47,024 nt of DNA from an uncultured Oscillospiraceae bacterium (GTDB lineage: Bacteria > Bacillota > Clostridia > Oscillospirales > Oscillospiraceae), in contig CAKTGM010000013.1 in the NCBI GenBank assembly GCA_934561515.1, forward strand, positions 1 to 47,024, written 5' to 3'. The first letter of the stretch is position 1. Each line of letters opens with the position of its first letter. Under the pieces are notes generated by a model that made no database searches, was not told the DNA's origin, and saw nothing but the letters and a program-made list of their open reading frames with translations. Made by a program: the position numbers and the translations under genes. Positions 40,052-47,024 of this stretch are shown here, in pieces.

Positions 40052-40084
40052 CAAAAACGGCAACCAAATCGGTTGCCGTTTTTG
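40052..40084. terminator. Terminator after the ABC transporter operon
   Basis: CAAAAACGGCAACC and GGTTGCCGTTTTTG form a 14-bp perfect stem seven bases past the last permease gene, with T-runs in either direction. Confidence 0.92.
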
Positions 40085-40090
40085 AAAGCG

Positions 40091-41077
40091 TTAGCGCTCT
40101 TCGCGGAAGTAGCTCAGGCCCAGCGATGCGGGCGGCTGATCCTCGCGCTTCTTGCGCAGCGACACGATGATCAGAACGACCAGCGTGACGACATAGGGGA
40201 GCATCTTGTAAAGCTCCTTGACGGCAAGATTCGTGCCGGTGGGGATGAAGATGTAGAGGATGTAGAATCCACCGAAGAGGATGGAGGCCAGCACGCTGAC
40301 GTTCGGACGCCAGATCGTGAAGATGACCAGCGCGATGGCGAGCCAGCCGCGGTCGCCGAAGGCGTTGTTCGACCACACGCCGCAGGCGTAGTCCATGACG
40401 TAATAGAGGCCGCCGAGACCCGCGATCATGCTGCCGATGCAGGTGGCGAGGTACTTGTACTTCGTCACGTTGATGCCGGCGGCATCCGCCGTCGCCGCGC
40501 TCTCGCCCACGGCGCGCAGGTGCAGACCCGTGCGCGTGTGCTTGAGGAAGTAGGACGCAAACAGTGCGATGACAACGGCGAGGTAGGCAAGGAAGCCGTA
40601 GGACAGGAAGACCTGACCGAACCAGCCGCCGACGTTCAGGGACTTGCTGAAATAGGCGCTCGTCGCGCTCAGGGCGATGGAGGGGACCTCACTGTCGGTC
40701 AGCTTGATGAGCGAGCCGCCGAAGAAGTTGCCGATGCCGACGCCGAACGTCGTGAGCGCAAGACCGGTGACATTCTGGTTGGCGCGCAGCGTGACGGTCA
40801 GCAGGCAGTAGAGAAGGCCCATGAGAAGGGAGCCGAGGAGCGAGCAGAGCATCGGGATGCCGATGGCAAGGAAGGCGTTCATGTCGGATGCGGGCGTTGA
40901 CTGCTCGTAAAAGAACGCGCCGATAACGCCGCAGATACCGCCGACGTACATCACGCCCGGAATGCCGAGGTTGAGGTTGCCGGACTTTTCCGTTAAGATC
41001 TCGCCGGTGCTGCCGTAGAGCAGGGGAATGCCCTGCATGACCGCACGGGGAAGAAAAGCAGTTAGATCAAACATCAT
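40091..41077 (-). CDS. Nucleoside-type ABC transporter permease (NupQ/YufQ-like)
   Basis: A 328-residue membrane protein of the BPD_transp_2 family (RbsC/NupQ fold), with about eight to nine hydrophobic helices. The N-terminus MQGIPLLYGSTGEILTEKSGNLNLGIPGVMYVGG carries the LTEKSGxLNLGxxG block that marks the BmpA-linked permeases, and MDYACGVWSNNAFGDRGWLAIALVIFTIWRP is the conserved coupling-loop region. It would form half of the channel with the 41082 permease. AAGGAGG lies nine bases upstream of the first of two adjacent ATGs. It is the last gene of the operon. Confidence 0.92.
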   Translation of the reverse strand: MMFDLTAFLPRAVMQGIPLLYGSTGEILTEKSGNLNLGIPGVMYVGGICGVIGAFFYEQSTPASDMNAFLAIGIPMLCSLLGSLLMGLLYCLLTVTLRANQNVTGLALTTFGVGIGNFFGGSLIKLTDSEVPSIALSATSAYFSKSLNVGGWFGQVFLSYGFLAYLAVVIALFASYFLKHTRTGLHLRAVGESAATADAAGINVTKYKYLATCIGSMIAGLGGLYYVMDYACGVWSNNAFGDRGWLAIALVIFTIWRPNVSVLASILFGGFYILYIFIPTGTNLAVKELYKMLPYVVTLVVLIIVSLRKKREDQPPASLGLSYFREER

Positions 41078-41081
41078 TGCT

Positions 41082-42173
41082 TCACGCCTCCTTCTTGCTC
41101 TTGCGCAGGCTGACCTTGTAGTTGATGAAAAACTCGCTGCCGATGATGAAGAAGAGGATGATGCCCGTCAGGATATCGGCGAAGGAGTGGTTCAGGCCGA
41201 AGACGCTGGAGATCTCGCTCGCGCCGCGGCTGAGAACAACGATGAGAAGGCTCGTGAAGATCATCAGGATGGGGTTGAACTTGGCCATCCACGAGACCAT
41301 GACCGCGGTGAAGCCGCGTCCGCCGACGATGGTGGTCGTGAGCGTATGGTCCGTGCCGGCGGTGAGCAGGAGACCGATGAGGCCGCAGATCGCGCCGGAG
41401 AGCACCATCGTGCGCACGATGACACGCTCGACCTTGATGCCGGCATAGCTCGCGGTGCGCTGGCTCTCGCCGACGACGGCGATCTCATAGCCGTGCTTGC
41501 TGTAGTTGAGGTAGATGTACATAAGGCCCGTGAGGATGGCTACGAGCAGGATGGGGAGAAGATAGCGCTGCCCGCCGATGACGGGGAGCCAGCCGGCCTC
41601 GGTGTTCGCGTTGATGATACCGATCTTGCCCGAGCCCTTGGGAACCTCCCAGACGATGATGAAGAAGGCGGCGAGCTGGGTCGCAATATAGTTCATCATC
41701 AGCGTGAAGAGCGTTTCGTTCGTGTTCCATTTAGCCTTGAAGATGGCGGGGAGGAAGCCCCAGAGCGCGCCCGCCGCGATGGAGGCGAGGATCATCAGAA
41801 GGATGAGCACGCCGCCGGAGACCTTGTCGCCAAGGCAGATCATGCACGCGGCGGTGGCAAGGCAGCCGATGAGCACCTGACCCTCCGCGCCGATGTTCCA
41901 GAAGCGCATCTTAAAGGCGGGCGTGACGGCGAGGGAAATGCCGAGCAGGATCGCAAGGTTGTGGAATGTGACCCAGCTCTTGCGCGAGGTGCCGAACGCG
42001 CCGTAGAGGATGGTGGAATAGACGCTGAGGGGGTTTTCGCCCGTGAGAAGCGTCGTCACGATGGCGCAGACGATCAGAGCGATCACGATCGCGCCGCCGC
42101 GGATGAGCGCGGCTTTGTACCAGGGGAGCGTGTCGCGCTTGGCGATGTGGAAAAGGGATTGCTTTTTATTCAT
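41082..42173 (-). CDS. Nucleoside-type ABC transporter permease (NupP/YufP-like)
   Basis: A 363-residue membrane protein, the longer of two permeases as is usual for this family. Residues 1-35 are cytoplasmic, then about nine to ten helices. PAFKMRFWNIGAEGQVLIGCLA (about residues 80-101) is the characteristic FNIGxEGQ block, and VVGESQRTASYAGIKVERVIVRTMVLSGAICGL contains the coupling helix that contacts the ATPase. GFTAVMVSWMAKFNP follows. It overlaps the ATPase gene by eight bases and ends four bases before the second permease. Confidence 0.93.
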   Translation of the reverse strand: MNKKQSLFHIAKRDTLPWYKAALIRGGAIVIALIVCAIVTTLLTGENPLSVYSTILYGAFGTSRKSWVTFHNLAILLGISLAVTPAFKMRFWNIGAEGQVLIGCLATAACMICLGDKVSGGVLILLMILASIAAGALWGFLPAIFKAKWNTNETLFTLMMNYIATQLAAFFIIVWEVPKGSGKIGIINANTEAGWLPVIGGQRYLLPILLVAILTGLMYIYLNYSKHGYEIAVVGESQRTASYAGIKVERVIVRTMVLSGAICGLIGLLLTAGTDHTLTTTIVGGRGFTAVMVSWMAKFNPILMIFTSLLIVVLSRGASEISSVFGLNHSFADILTGIILFFIIGSEFFINYKVSLRKSKKEA

Positions 42174-43710
42174 CCTTCTTGCCTCCTCTCACGAGGGTCA
42201 TCAGTGCGCCGACTTCGCGCTTGTCCGTCTTGCGGGCGTCGACCACGCCGGAGACCTGACCGCCGCAGAGAACGACGATGCGGTCGCACAGCTCAAGCAG
42301 CACGTCAAGGTCCTCGCCGACGTAGACGACGGCGACGCCCTGCATCTTCTGCTCGGTCAGCAGGTTGTAGATCGTGTAGGATGTGTTGATATCGAGGCCG
42401 CGCACGGCGTAGGCCGTCATCAGCACGGCGGGGGACTGGGCGATCTCGCGGCCGACGAGCACCTTCTGCACGTTGCCGCCCGACATACGGCGAACGGGGA
42501 AGGAGGTGCTGGGCGTGACGACGCCGAGCTCTTCCCAGATGCGGTTGGCGAGGGCTTCGGGGTCCTTGCGGTTGACGAACGCGCCGCGGCCCTTGCGCCA
42601 CGAGCGCAGCATCATGTTGCCGGTCATGCCCATCGAGCCGACAAGGCCCATGCCGAGACGGTCCTCGGGCACGAAGGACATTGCAATGCCGTTTTTGCGG
42701 ATCTTCATCGGATCGAGGCCGACAAGCTCCTTGGGCTGCGCGCCCTCCTCCGGCGGGTAGAAGGTCACATGACCGGAGGCGACGGGATAGAGGCCCGCAA
42801 TGGCTTCGAGCAGCTCGCGCTGGCCGCTGCCCGCAACGCCCGCGATGCCGAGCACCTCACCGGAGTTGACGGTGAAGGAGACATCGTCGAGACGCTTGAC
42901 GCCGAGCTCATCGTAAACGGTGAGCCCGTCAACGGCGAGGCGCTGCGTGACATTCTTCGGCTCGGGACGGTTGATGTTGAGGCTGACCGTGTGGCCGACC
43001 ATCATATCGGTCAGCGACTGCTGGTCAGCGTCCTTGGTGGCAACATCGCCGATGTACTCGCCCTTGCGCAGCACTGCCACGCGGTCGGACACGTCGAGCA
43101 CCTCGTGGAGCTTATGGGTGATGATGATGAGGGACTTGCCGTCGGCCTTCATGTTGCGCATGATGGCGAAGAGCTTGTCCGTCTCCTGCGGGGTGAGCAC
43201 GGCGGTGGGCTCGTCGAGGATGAGAATATCCGCCCCGCGGTAGAGGACCTTGACGATCTCGACGGTCTGCTTCTGCGAAACGGACATATCGTAGATCTTC
43301 TGGTCGGGGTCAATGTCGAAGCCGTACTTGTCGCAGATCTCCTTGACCTTTTTGCTGGCCTCGGCAATGTCGAGCTTGCCTTCAAGGCCGAGGATGATGT
43401 TCTCCGTCGCGGTGAAGAGGTCCACGAGCTTGAAATGCTGGTGGATCATGCCGATGCCGTTGGCGAAGGCATCCTTGGGGGAGGCGATCGTCACAGGCTC
43501 GCCATGAATGTAGATTTGCCCCTCATCGGGGAAGTAGATGCCGGAGAGCATATTCATCAGCGTGGTCTTGCCGCTGCCGTTTTCACCCAGCAGAGACAGG
43601 ATCTCGCCTTCGTGCAGCTCGAGATTGATGGCGTTGTTCGCCACGACCTTGCCGAACCGCTTCGTTACGTTCTCCATTTTAACTGCACACGCAGATCCCA
43701 AGGCGGTCAC
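42166..43710 (-). CDS. Nucleoside-type ABC transporter ATP-binding protein, double ABC (NupO/YufO-like)
   Basis: A 514-residue protein with two ABC domains, as in RbsA/NupO. Domain 1 has Walker A GENGSGKTTL (about residues 42-51), IGMIHQHFKLV, the signature MSVSQKQTVEIVKVL and ILILDEPTAVLTPQE. Domain 2 has the degenerate Walker A GIAGVAGSGQRELLEAIAGL, FVPEDRLGMGLV, MSGGNVQKVLVGREI and a noncanonical Walker B region VLMTAYAVRGLDI. The start is GTG at 43710, which gives the expected N-terminus (AVKMENVTKRFGKVVAN); AAGAAGGGG directly precedes it. The next ATG at 43677 has no ribosome site. It has its own promoter, separate from bmpA. Confidence 0.93.
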   Translation of the reverse strand: MTALGSACAVKMENVTKRFGKVVANNAINLELHEGEILSLLGENGSGKTTLMNMLSGIYFPDEGQIYIHGEPVTIASPKDAFANGIGMIHQHFKLVDLFTATENIILGLEGKLDIAEASKKVKEICDKYGFDIDPDQKIYDMSVSQKQTVEIVKVLYRGADILILDEPTAVLTPQETDKLFAIMRNMKADGKSLIIITHKLHEVLDVSDRVAVLRKGEYIGDVATKDADQQSLTDMMVGHTVSLNINRPEPKNVTQRLAVDGLTVYDELGVKRLDDVSFTVNSGEVLGIAGVAGSGQRELLEAIAGLYPVASGHVTFYPPEEGAQPKELVGLDPMKIRKNGIAMSFVPEDRLGMGLVGSMGMTGNMMLRSWRKGRGAFVNRKDPEALANRIWEELGVVTPSTSFPVRRMSGGNVQKVLVGREIAQSPAVLMTAYAVRGLDINTSYTIYNLLTEQKMQGVAVVYVGEDLDVLLELCDRIVVLCGGQVSGVVDARKTDKREVGALMTLVRGGKKDE

Positions 43711-43767
43711 CCCTTCTTGCGCCGAGGAGCGGATGATGGTGCTCTTCGACCTAGTATTTCAAGTAGT

Positions 43768-43796
43768 ATATTACCATAATTCAAAAGGATTGTAAA
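43768..43796 (-). promoter_or_regulatory. Promoter of the ATPase-permease genes
   Basis: Minus strand: TTTACA (43791-43796), 17 bp, TAATAT (43768-43773), about 58 bp upstream of the GTG start. Confidence 0.65.
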
Positions 43797-43843
43797 TCAA
43801 AAAGCTGAAAAAATCACAAAAAAAATTTGAAAGAAACAAAAAT

Positions 43844-43857
43844 TTTTAGCCATAAGG
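43844..43857. repeat. Shared 14-bp element, copy 1 (TTTTAGCCATAAGG)
   Basis: Lies 47 bp upstream of the -35 box of the ATPase promoter. The other copy at 45269-45282 differs in one base. Confidence 0.5.
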
Positions 43858-43861
43858 CCTG

Positions 43862-43894
43862 AAAAAGATTGGGCTGCCCGCAGGCAGCCCAATC
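43862..43894 (-). terminator. Terminator after bmpA, inside the transporter cluster
   Basis: GATTGGGCTGCC and GGCAGCCCAATC form a perfect 12-bp stem with a 4-nt loop; minus-strand tail TTTTTC. It should make bmpA mRNA more abundant than the downstream genes. Confidence 0.9.
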
Positions 43895-43910
43895 ATGTAG
43901 TAGGGAGAGA

Positions 43911-45131
43911 TTAGCCGAAGTTGGTGTCGAGCAGCTTGATGCCGTCGATCTGCAGATCGAAATAGGGAGCGGAACGGAAGGTGGACTCGGCGAAGTAGCC
44001 GTCCACGATGACCTCGGTATCGGGCGTGTAGTCAGCATCGGTGTCCACATCAGCCATGTAGGAGGTCACAGCCTGACCGGCCAAGGTGAAGGTGGAGCAG
44101 TCGAAGACGTGGAGCTCGCCCTTTTCGAGCTTCTCGGTCGCTTCGGCAATGGCCTCGGCAGTGCCCTCAGCGGCGACGTTCGCGTTGAGGTCGGTGAGGA
44201 CGACGGAGCCGGTGGCAAGGGTGCCGGTCCAGTCAGCGTCGATGGTCTCGCCGTTCATCGCCTTGGTGATGGCATACTCATAGTAGGGAGCCCAGTCGAT
44301 GCGGGAGGAGATCAGATAGGTGTTGGGGCAGGCAGCCTCGGTGGAGCCGTTGTAGGAAACGTCGGGGACGCCGGCGGTCTCGCAGGCGGTGGGAGCGCCC
44401 ATGGAGTCGGCGTGCTGGCTGATGAGCTTGCAGCCGTTCTGGATGAGCTTCTGCGCGCCTTCCTTCTCGGCGGTCTCGTCATACCAGCTGCCGGTGAAGG
44501 TGACTTCCATCGTGGCAGTGGGGCAGACGGAGCGAGCGCCCAGGAAGAAGGAGGTGTAGCCGGAGATAACCTCGGCATAGGTGAAGGCGCCGACGTAGCC
44601 GATCTTGGCCTCGTCCGCGGTGAACTCACCGTTGGCGATCATCTCGTTGAGCTTCATACCGGCAGCGACACCGGCGAGGTAACGGCCCTCATAGATGGAG
44701 GCGAAGGCGTTGTGGTAGTTGGCAAGACCCTCAGTGTGCGCCTTGGTGCCGGTGGAGTGGCAGAACTCGACGTCGGAGAACTCCTTGGCGGCCTGGATCA
44801 TGTAGTCCTCGTGACCGAAGGAGTCGGCGAAGATGATGTTGTAGCCGTCGGCAGCCAGATCGGCGGCCTTGTCGTAGCACTCCTGGCCCTCGGGAACGTT
44901 GGTGATGATCTTGTACTCAACACCGAGCTTCTCGCAGGCCTCTTTCGCAGCGTTGATGAAGTTGAGGTCGTAGGTGGAGTTTTCGTCGTGGAGCATGATG
45001 AAGCCGACCTTGAAGTTGGCAGCATCGTTGTTGTCCTGATCGTCGGTGTTGGCATCGTCCTTCTTATCGCCGCAGGCGACGAGGGCGAGGACCATGACGA
45101 GACTCAGGAGCAGTGCAAGGAACTTCTTCAT
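43911..45131 (-). CDS. BmpA-family nucleoside-binding lipoprotein
   Basis: The substrate-binding protein of the adjacent ABC transporter. The 406-residue precursor has a lipoprotein signal MKKFLALLLSLVMVLALVAC (Cys20), then an Asp/Asn-rich flexible linker (about 22-38). The Bmp domain starts KVGFIMLHDENSTYDLNFINAAKEACEKL and contains FADSFGHEDYMIQAAKEF, AHTEGLANYHNAFASIYEGRYLAGVAAG and IGYVGAFTYAEVISGYTSFFLGAR. Bmp proteins of Firmicutes and spirochaetes bind purine nucleosides. AAGGAGG lies ten bases upstream. The ligand is inferred from the family and the neighbouring deaminase. Confidence 0.93.
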   Translation of the reverse strand: MKKFLALLLSLVMVLALVACGDKKDDANTDDQDNNDAANFKVGFIMLHDENSTYDLNFINAAKEACEKLGVEYKIITNVPEGQECYDKAADLAADGYNIIFADSFGHEDYMIQAAKEFSDVEFCHSTGTKAHTEGLANYHNAFASIYEGRYLAGVAAGMKLNEMIANGEFTADEAKIGYVGAFTYAEVISGYTSFFLGARSVCPTATMEVTFTGSWYDETAEKEGAQKLIQNGCKLISQHADSMGAPTACETAGVPDVSYNGSTEAACPNTYLISSRIDWAPYYEYAITKAMNGETIDADWTGTLATGSVVLTDLNANVAAEGTAEAIAEATEKLEKGELHVFDCSTFTLAGQAVTSYMADVDTDADYTPDTEVIVDGYFAESTFRSAPYFDLQIDGIKLLDTNFG

Positions 45132-45189
45132 TTCAGTAAATCCTCCTTAAATTTTACGGCAATCAAAAGATTTGAATACCGCTATCACC

Positions 45190-45218
45190 ATGATACATAA
45201 ATTGTAAAAATTTATCAA
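45190..45218 (-). promoter_or_regulatory. Promoter of bmpA
   Basis: Minus strand: TTGATA (45213-45218), 17 bp, TATCAT (45190-45195), about 58 bp upstream of the start. Confidence 0.65.
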
Positions 45219-45268
45219 CAGGAAAAATTAAAAACGGCGATCAAACTTGACCAAAAAAGATTTGGCGC

Positions 45269-45282
45269 TTTTAGCCATAGGG
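45269..45282. repeat. Shared 14-bp element, copy 2 (TTTTAGCCATAGGG)
   Basis: Lies 50 bp upstream of the -35 box of the bmpA promoter, nearly the same place as copy 1 has in front of the ATPase promoter. Confidence 0.5.
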
Positions 45283-45314
45283 GAGAAAAGAGTGGATACT
45301 CCATGGGAAAAACG

Positions 45315-45345
45315 AAAAAAGACCCGCTCGATGAGCGGGTCTTTT
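45315..45345 (-). terminator. Terminator after carbamate kinase
   Basis: AAAAGACCCGCTC and GAGCGGGTCTTTT form a 13-bp stem with a 3-nt loop and T-runs on both strands. Confidence 0.92.
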
Positions 45346-45376
45346 GCATAAAAGTGCGGGTTGTTTGGAACGAATG

Positions 45377-46312
45377 TTACATCTGCACGCGGGTACCGGT
45401 CTTGCCATCGATGCCCTCGGCGGCCTTCTCAAGAAGGGTGATGAGCGCAACGCGGCCGGGCTTAGACTCGGCAAAGGACATGGCGGCCTGCACCTTCGGC
45501 AGCATGGAGCCGGGGGCAAACTGCTTTTCCTCGATGTACTTGCGCGCATCGTCCGGCGTGAGGGTGTCAAGACCCTTCTGGTCGGGCTTGCCGAAGTTGA
45601 TGGCGACCTTTTCAACGGCCGTCAGGATGACGAGCATATCCGCGTCAAGAAGCTCGGCGAGCTTGGCGGAGGCAAAGTCCTTGTCGATGACGGCGGGCGT
45701 GCCGACGAGCTTGCCGTCACGGCGCACGACGGGGATGCCGCCGCCGCCGACGGTGATGACAACAGTGCCGTTGTCAACAAGCGCCTTGACGGTGTTCTTT
45801 TCGATGACGTCGATCGGCTTGGGGGAGGGGACGACCTGACGGTAGCCGCGGCCGGCGTCCTCAACCATGGTGTAGCCCTTCTCGGCGGCGATGCGGTCGG
45901 CGGTCTCCTTATCGTAGAATGCGCCGACGGGCTTGGTGGGATGCTGGAAAGCGGGGTCAGCCTCGTCCACGAGCACCTGCGTCACGACGGTCGCGACGTC
46001 CTTGTTCATGCCGCGGGAGGCGAGCTCGTTGCCGATGGCGTTCTGCAGGTGATAGCCGATGTAGCCCTGGCTCATGGCGCCGCACTCGGGGAAGGGCATA
46101 TCGGACTTGATGGCCTTGGCCTCGGCGGCGGTGGCCATGCCGAGGTTGATCATGCCGACCTGCGGGCCGTTGCCGTGGGCGATGATGACCTCGTTGCCCT
46201 GTGCGATGAGGTCGACGATGGGCTTGGCGGTTTCGGTGACAAGGGCAAGCTGCTCATAGGGGGTGCTGCCCAGTGCGTTGCCGCCGAGGGCGATGACGAT
46301 TCTCTTGCTCAT
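45377..46312 (-). CDS. arcC: Carbamate kinase
   Basis: Makes ATP from carbamoyl phosphate and ADP, leaving carbamate that decays to ammonia and CO2. The 311-residue protein has the N-terminal ALGGNALGS, AHGNGPQVGMI (about residues 45-55), the AMSQGYIGYHLQNAI block, TVVTQVLVDEADPAFQHPTKPVG, and VITVGGGGIPVV with the following VIDKDFASAKLAELL. The C-terminal FAPGSMLPKVQAAMSF is also typical. AAGGAG lies upstream, though at a long eleven-base spacing. No arcA or arcB is present; the next gene upstream is a YgeW-type transferase, as in the E. coli yge purine cluster where the kinase is YqeA. Confidence 0.95.
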   Translation of the reverse strand: MSKRIVIALGGNALGSTPYEQLALVTETAKPIVDLIAQGNEVIIAHGNGPQVGMINLGMATAAEAKAIKSDMPFPECGAMSQGYIGYHLQNAIGNELASRGMNKDVATVVTQVLVDEADPAFQHPTKPVGAFYDKETADRIAAEKGYTMVEDAGRGYRQVVPSPKPIDVIEKNTVKALVDNGTVVITVGGGGIPVVRRDGKLVGTPAVIDKDFASAKLAELLDADMLVILTAVEKVAINFGKPDQKGLDTLTPDDARKYIEEKQFAPGSMLPKVQAAMSFAESKPGRVALITLLEKAAEGIDGKTGTRVQM

Positions 46313-46354
46313 GATGACGATTTCTCCTTCGATTTTTGAAAACTCTCTTCTCTA

Positions 46355-46378
46355 TAAAAGCGGCTGCGCCGGCTTTTT
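46355..46378 (-). terminator. Weak terminator-like hairpin between the YgeW-type and arcC genes
   Basis: AAAAGC/GCTTTT and GGC/GCC arms with a single bulged C, followed on the minus strand by TTTTAT. It may only attenuate read-through into arcC. Confidence 0.45.
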
Positions 46379-46394
46379 ACTTGCTGGGTGCGCC

Positions 46395-47024
46395 TTAGAA
46401 CATTTTGCGCTCTTCGCCGCTCTTGTCCATCTCCATCAGGGCGCGGACGGGGTCCTTGACCTGCGCGAGGAACATCATCGCGGCGATGATATAGGGCTTG
46501 TAGGAGGCCTGCTTGTAGAGGGGGACGATGTAGCGGTCGAACACGCTGTTGTCTACCTCGCCCTCGGGGCAGGAAAGACCGGTGATGTCGGCGGGCAGGC
46601 AGTGGAGATAGAGCGCCTTGCCGTCCTTCGTGAGCTTCATCATCTCCTCGGTGCAGGCCCAGTCCTTGTGCTCGGCGTTCTGCGCGAGCAGCTTCTTTTC
46701 AAGCTCGTCGATGCCGTCCTTGTCGCCGGCCTGATAGAGCTTCGTGCGTTCCTCCATGGCCTTGAACGGCGCCCAGGACTTGGGATAGACGATGTCGGCG
46801 TCGCGGAAGGCTTCCTTCATGTCGCTGCACTTCTTGAAGCTGCCGCCGGTGGCCGCCGCGTTCTTTTTGGCGATCTCCTCGACCTCGGGCATGACCTCGT
46901 AGCCCTCGGGGTGGGCGAGGGTGACGTCCATGCCAAAGCGGGTGAAGAGGCCGATGACGCCCTGCGGGACGGACAGGGGCTTGCCGTAGCTGGGGGAATA
47001 GGCCCAGGTCATGGCGACCTTCTT
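46395..47024 (-). CDS. ygeW: YgeW-type knotted carbamoyltransferase (5' end outside the window)
   Basis: The C-terminal 209 residues of a carbamoyltransferase; the frame stays open to the right edge, with an internal Met at 47012 preceded by KKVA. The segment VAMTWAYSPSYGKPLSVPQGVIGLFTRFGMDVTLAHPEGYEVMPEV is the aspartate/ornithine-transcarbamylase second domain. The extended insertion with YQAGDKDGIDELEKKLL plus LYLHCLPADITGLSCPEGEV resembles E. coli YgeW rather than ordinary OTCase (HCLPxxR). YgeW is thought to act on a purine-derived carbamoyl compound such as oxalurate or an allantoin product; the true substrate is unresolved. It lies 82 bp ahead of arcC, in line with carbamoyl-phosphate hand-off. 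Confidence 0.88.
   Translation of the reverse strand, partial: KKVAMTWAYSPSYGKPLSVPQGVIGLFTRFGMDVTLAHPEGYEVMPEVEEIAKKNAAATGGSFKKCSDMKEAFRDADIVYPKSWAPFKAMEERTKLYQAGDKDGIDELEKKLLAQNAEHKDWACTEEMMKLTKDGKALYLHCLPADITGLSCPEGEVDNSVFDRYIVPLYKQASYKPYIIAAMMFLAQVKDPVRALMEMDKSGEERKMF

Noticed and set aside
42043..43779. Plus-strand frame of 578 codons over the ABC ATPase gene
   Set aside because: It is opposite an unmistakable ABC ATPase and has a composition typical of complement frames.

Overview
The window is about 47 kb of compact, GC-rich chromosome (roughly 60% GC by eye). Strong AGGAGG ribosome sites, TTGACA/TATAAT promoters, a Leu T-box, DegV, TepA, an smc-ftsY operon and TnpV debris together point to a Gram-positive Clostridia-type Firmicute, most likely a gut Oscillospiraceae relative. 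I cannot name the genus. No rRNA, tRNA, CRISPR array, phage or intact insertion sequence was seen.

Layout. 1-970 is AT-richer and accessory-looking: a structured RNA ending in a terminator, a GNAT acetyltransferase and a TnpV remnant. 993-5244 (minus strand) carries tcdA, a membrane-anchored PpiC foldase and the tsaE-tsaB-upp operon. 5411-17579 (plus) carries rodA, an SLH-domain protein, and one long operon: ddl, murF, an ABC-F ATPase, a YdcF-like protein, a flavodoxin, prfA, and an uninterrupted 1012-codon frame joining Sua5, CoaE and an M18 aminopeptidase. 17767-20564 holds degV, a nitroreductase, a small lipoprotein and tepA. 20712-29759 is a housekeeping operon: smc, ftsY, a zinc-ribbon protein, rdgB, yhbY, a nadD-yqeK fusion, an LCP protein and rsfS. 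29774-32958 has a T-box-controlled leuS and then rpsU. 33003-38434 mixes short units: a GH18-like protein, yqeG, efp, a CD1247-type protein, a NifX-like/thioredoxin fusion overlapping an FTR-like iron-sulfur protein, and rluA.

38443-47024 (minus) looks like purine salvage and catabolism: an 8-oxoguanine-deaminase-like amidohydrolase, a four-gene BmpA/NupOPQ-type nucleoside ABC transporter, carbamate kinase and the start of a YgeW-type carbamoyltransferase that runs off the right edge. A working model is that nucleosides are imported and deaminated, purine rings are opened by enzymes probably encoded to the right, and the carbamoyl group is cashed in for ATP by YgeW and carbamate kinase.

Four t6A/ct6A tRNA-modification functions (TcdA, TsaB, TsaE, Sua5) fall within 16 kb; only TsaD is absent. 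The strongest leads for something unusual are the Sua5-CoaE-M18 frame, the NifX-Cys-thioredoxin plus FTR-like pair, a cluster of hairpins at 39850-39990, and a shared 14-bp element placed similarly upstream of both nucleoside-transporter promoters.
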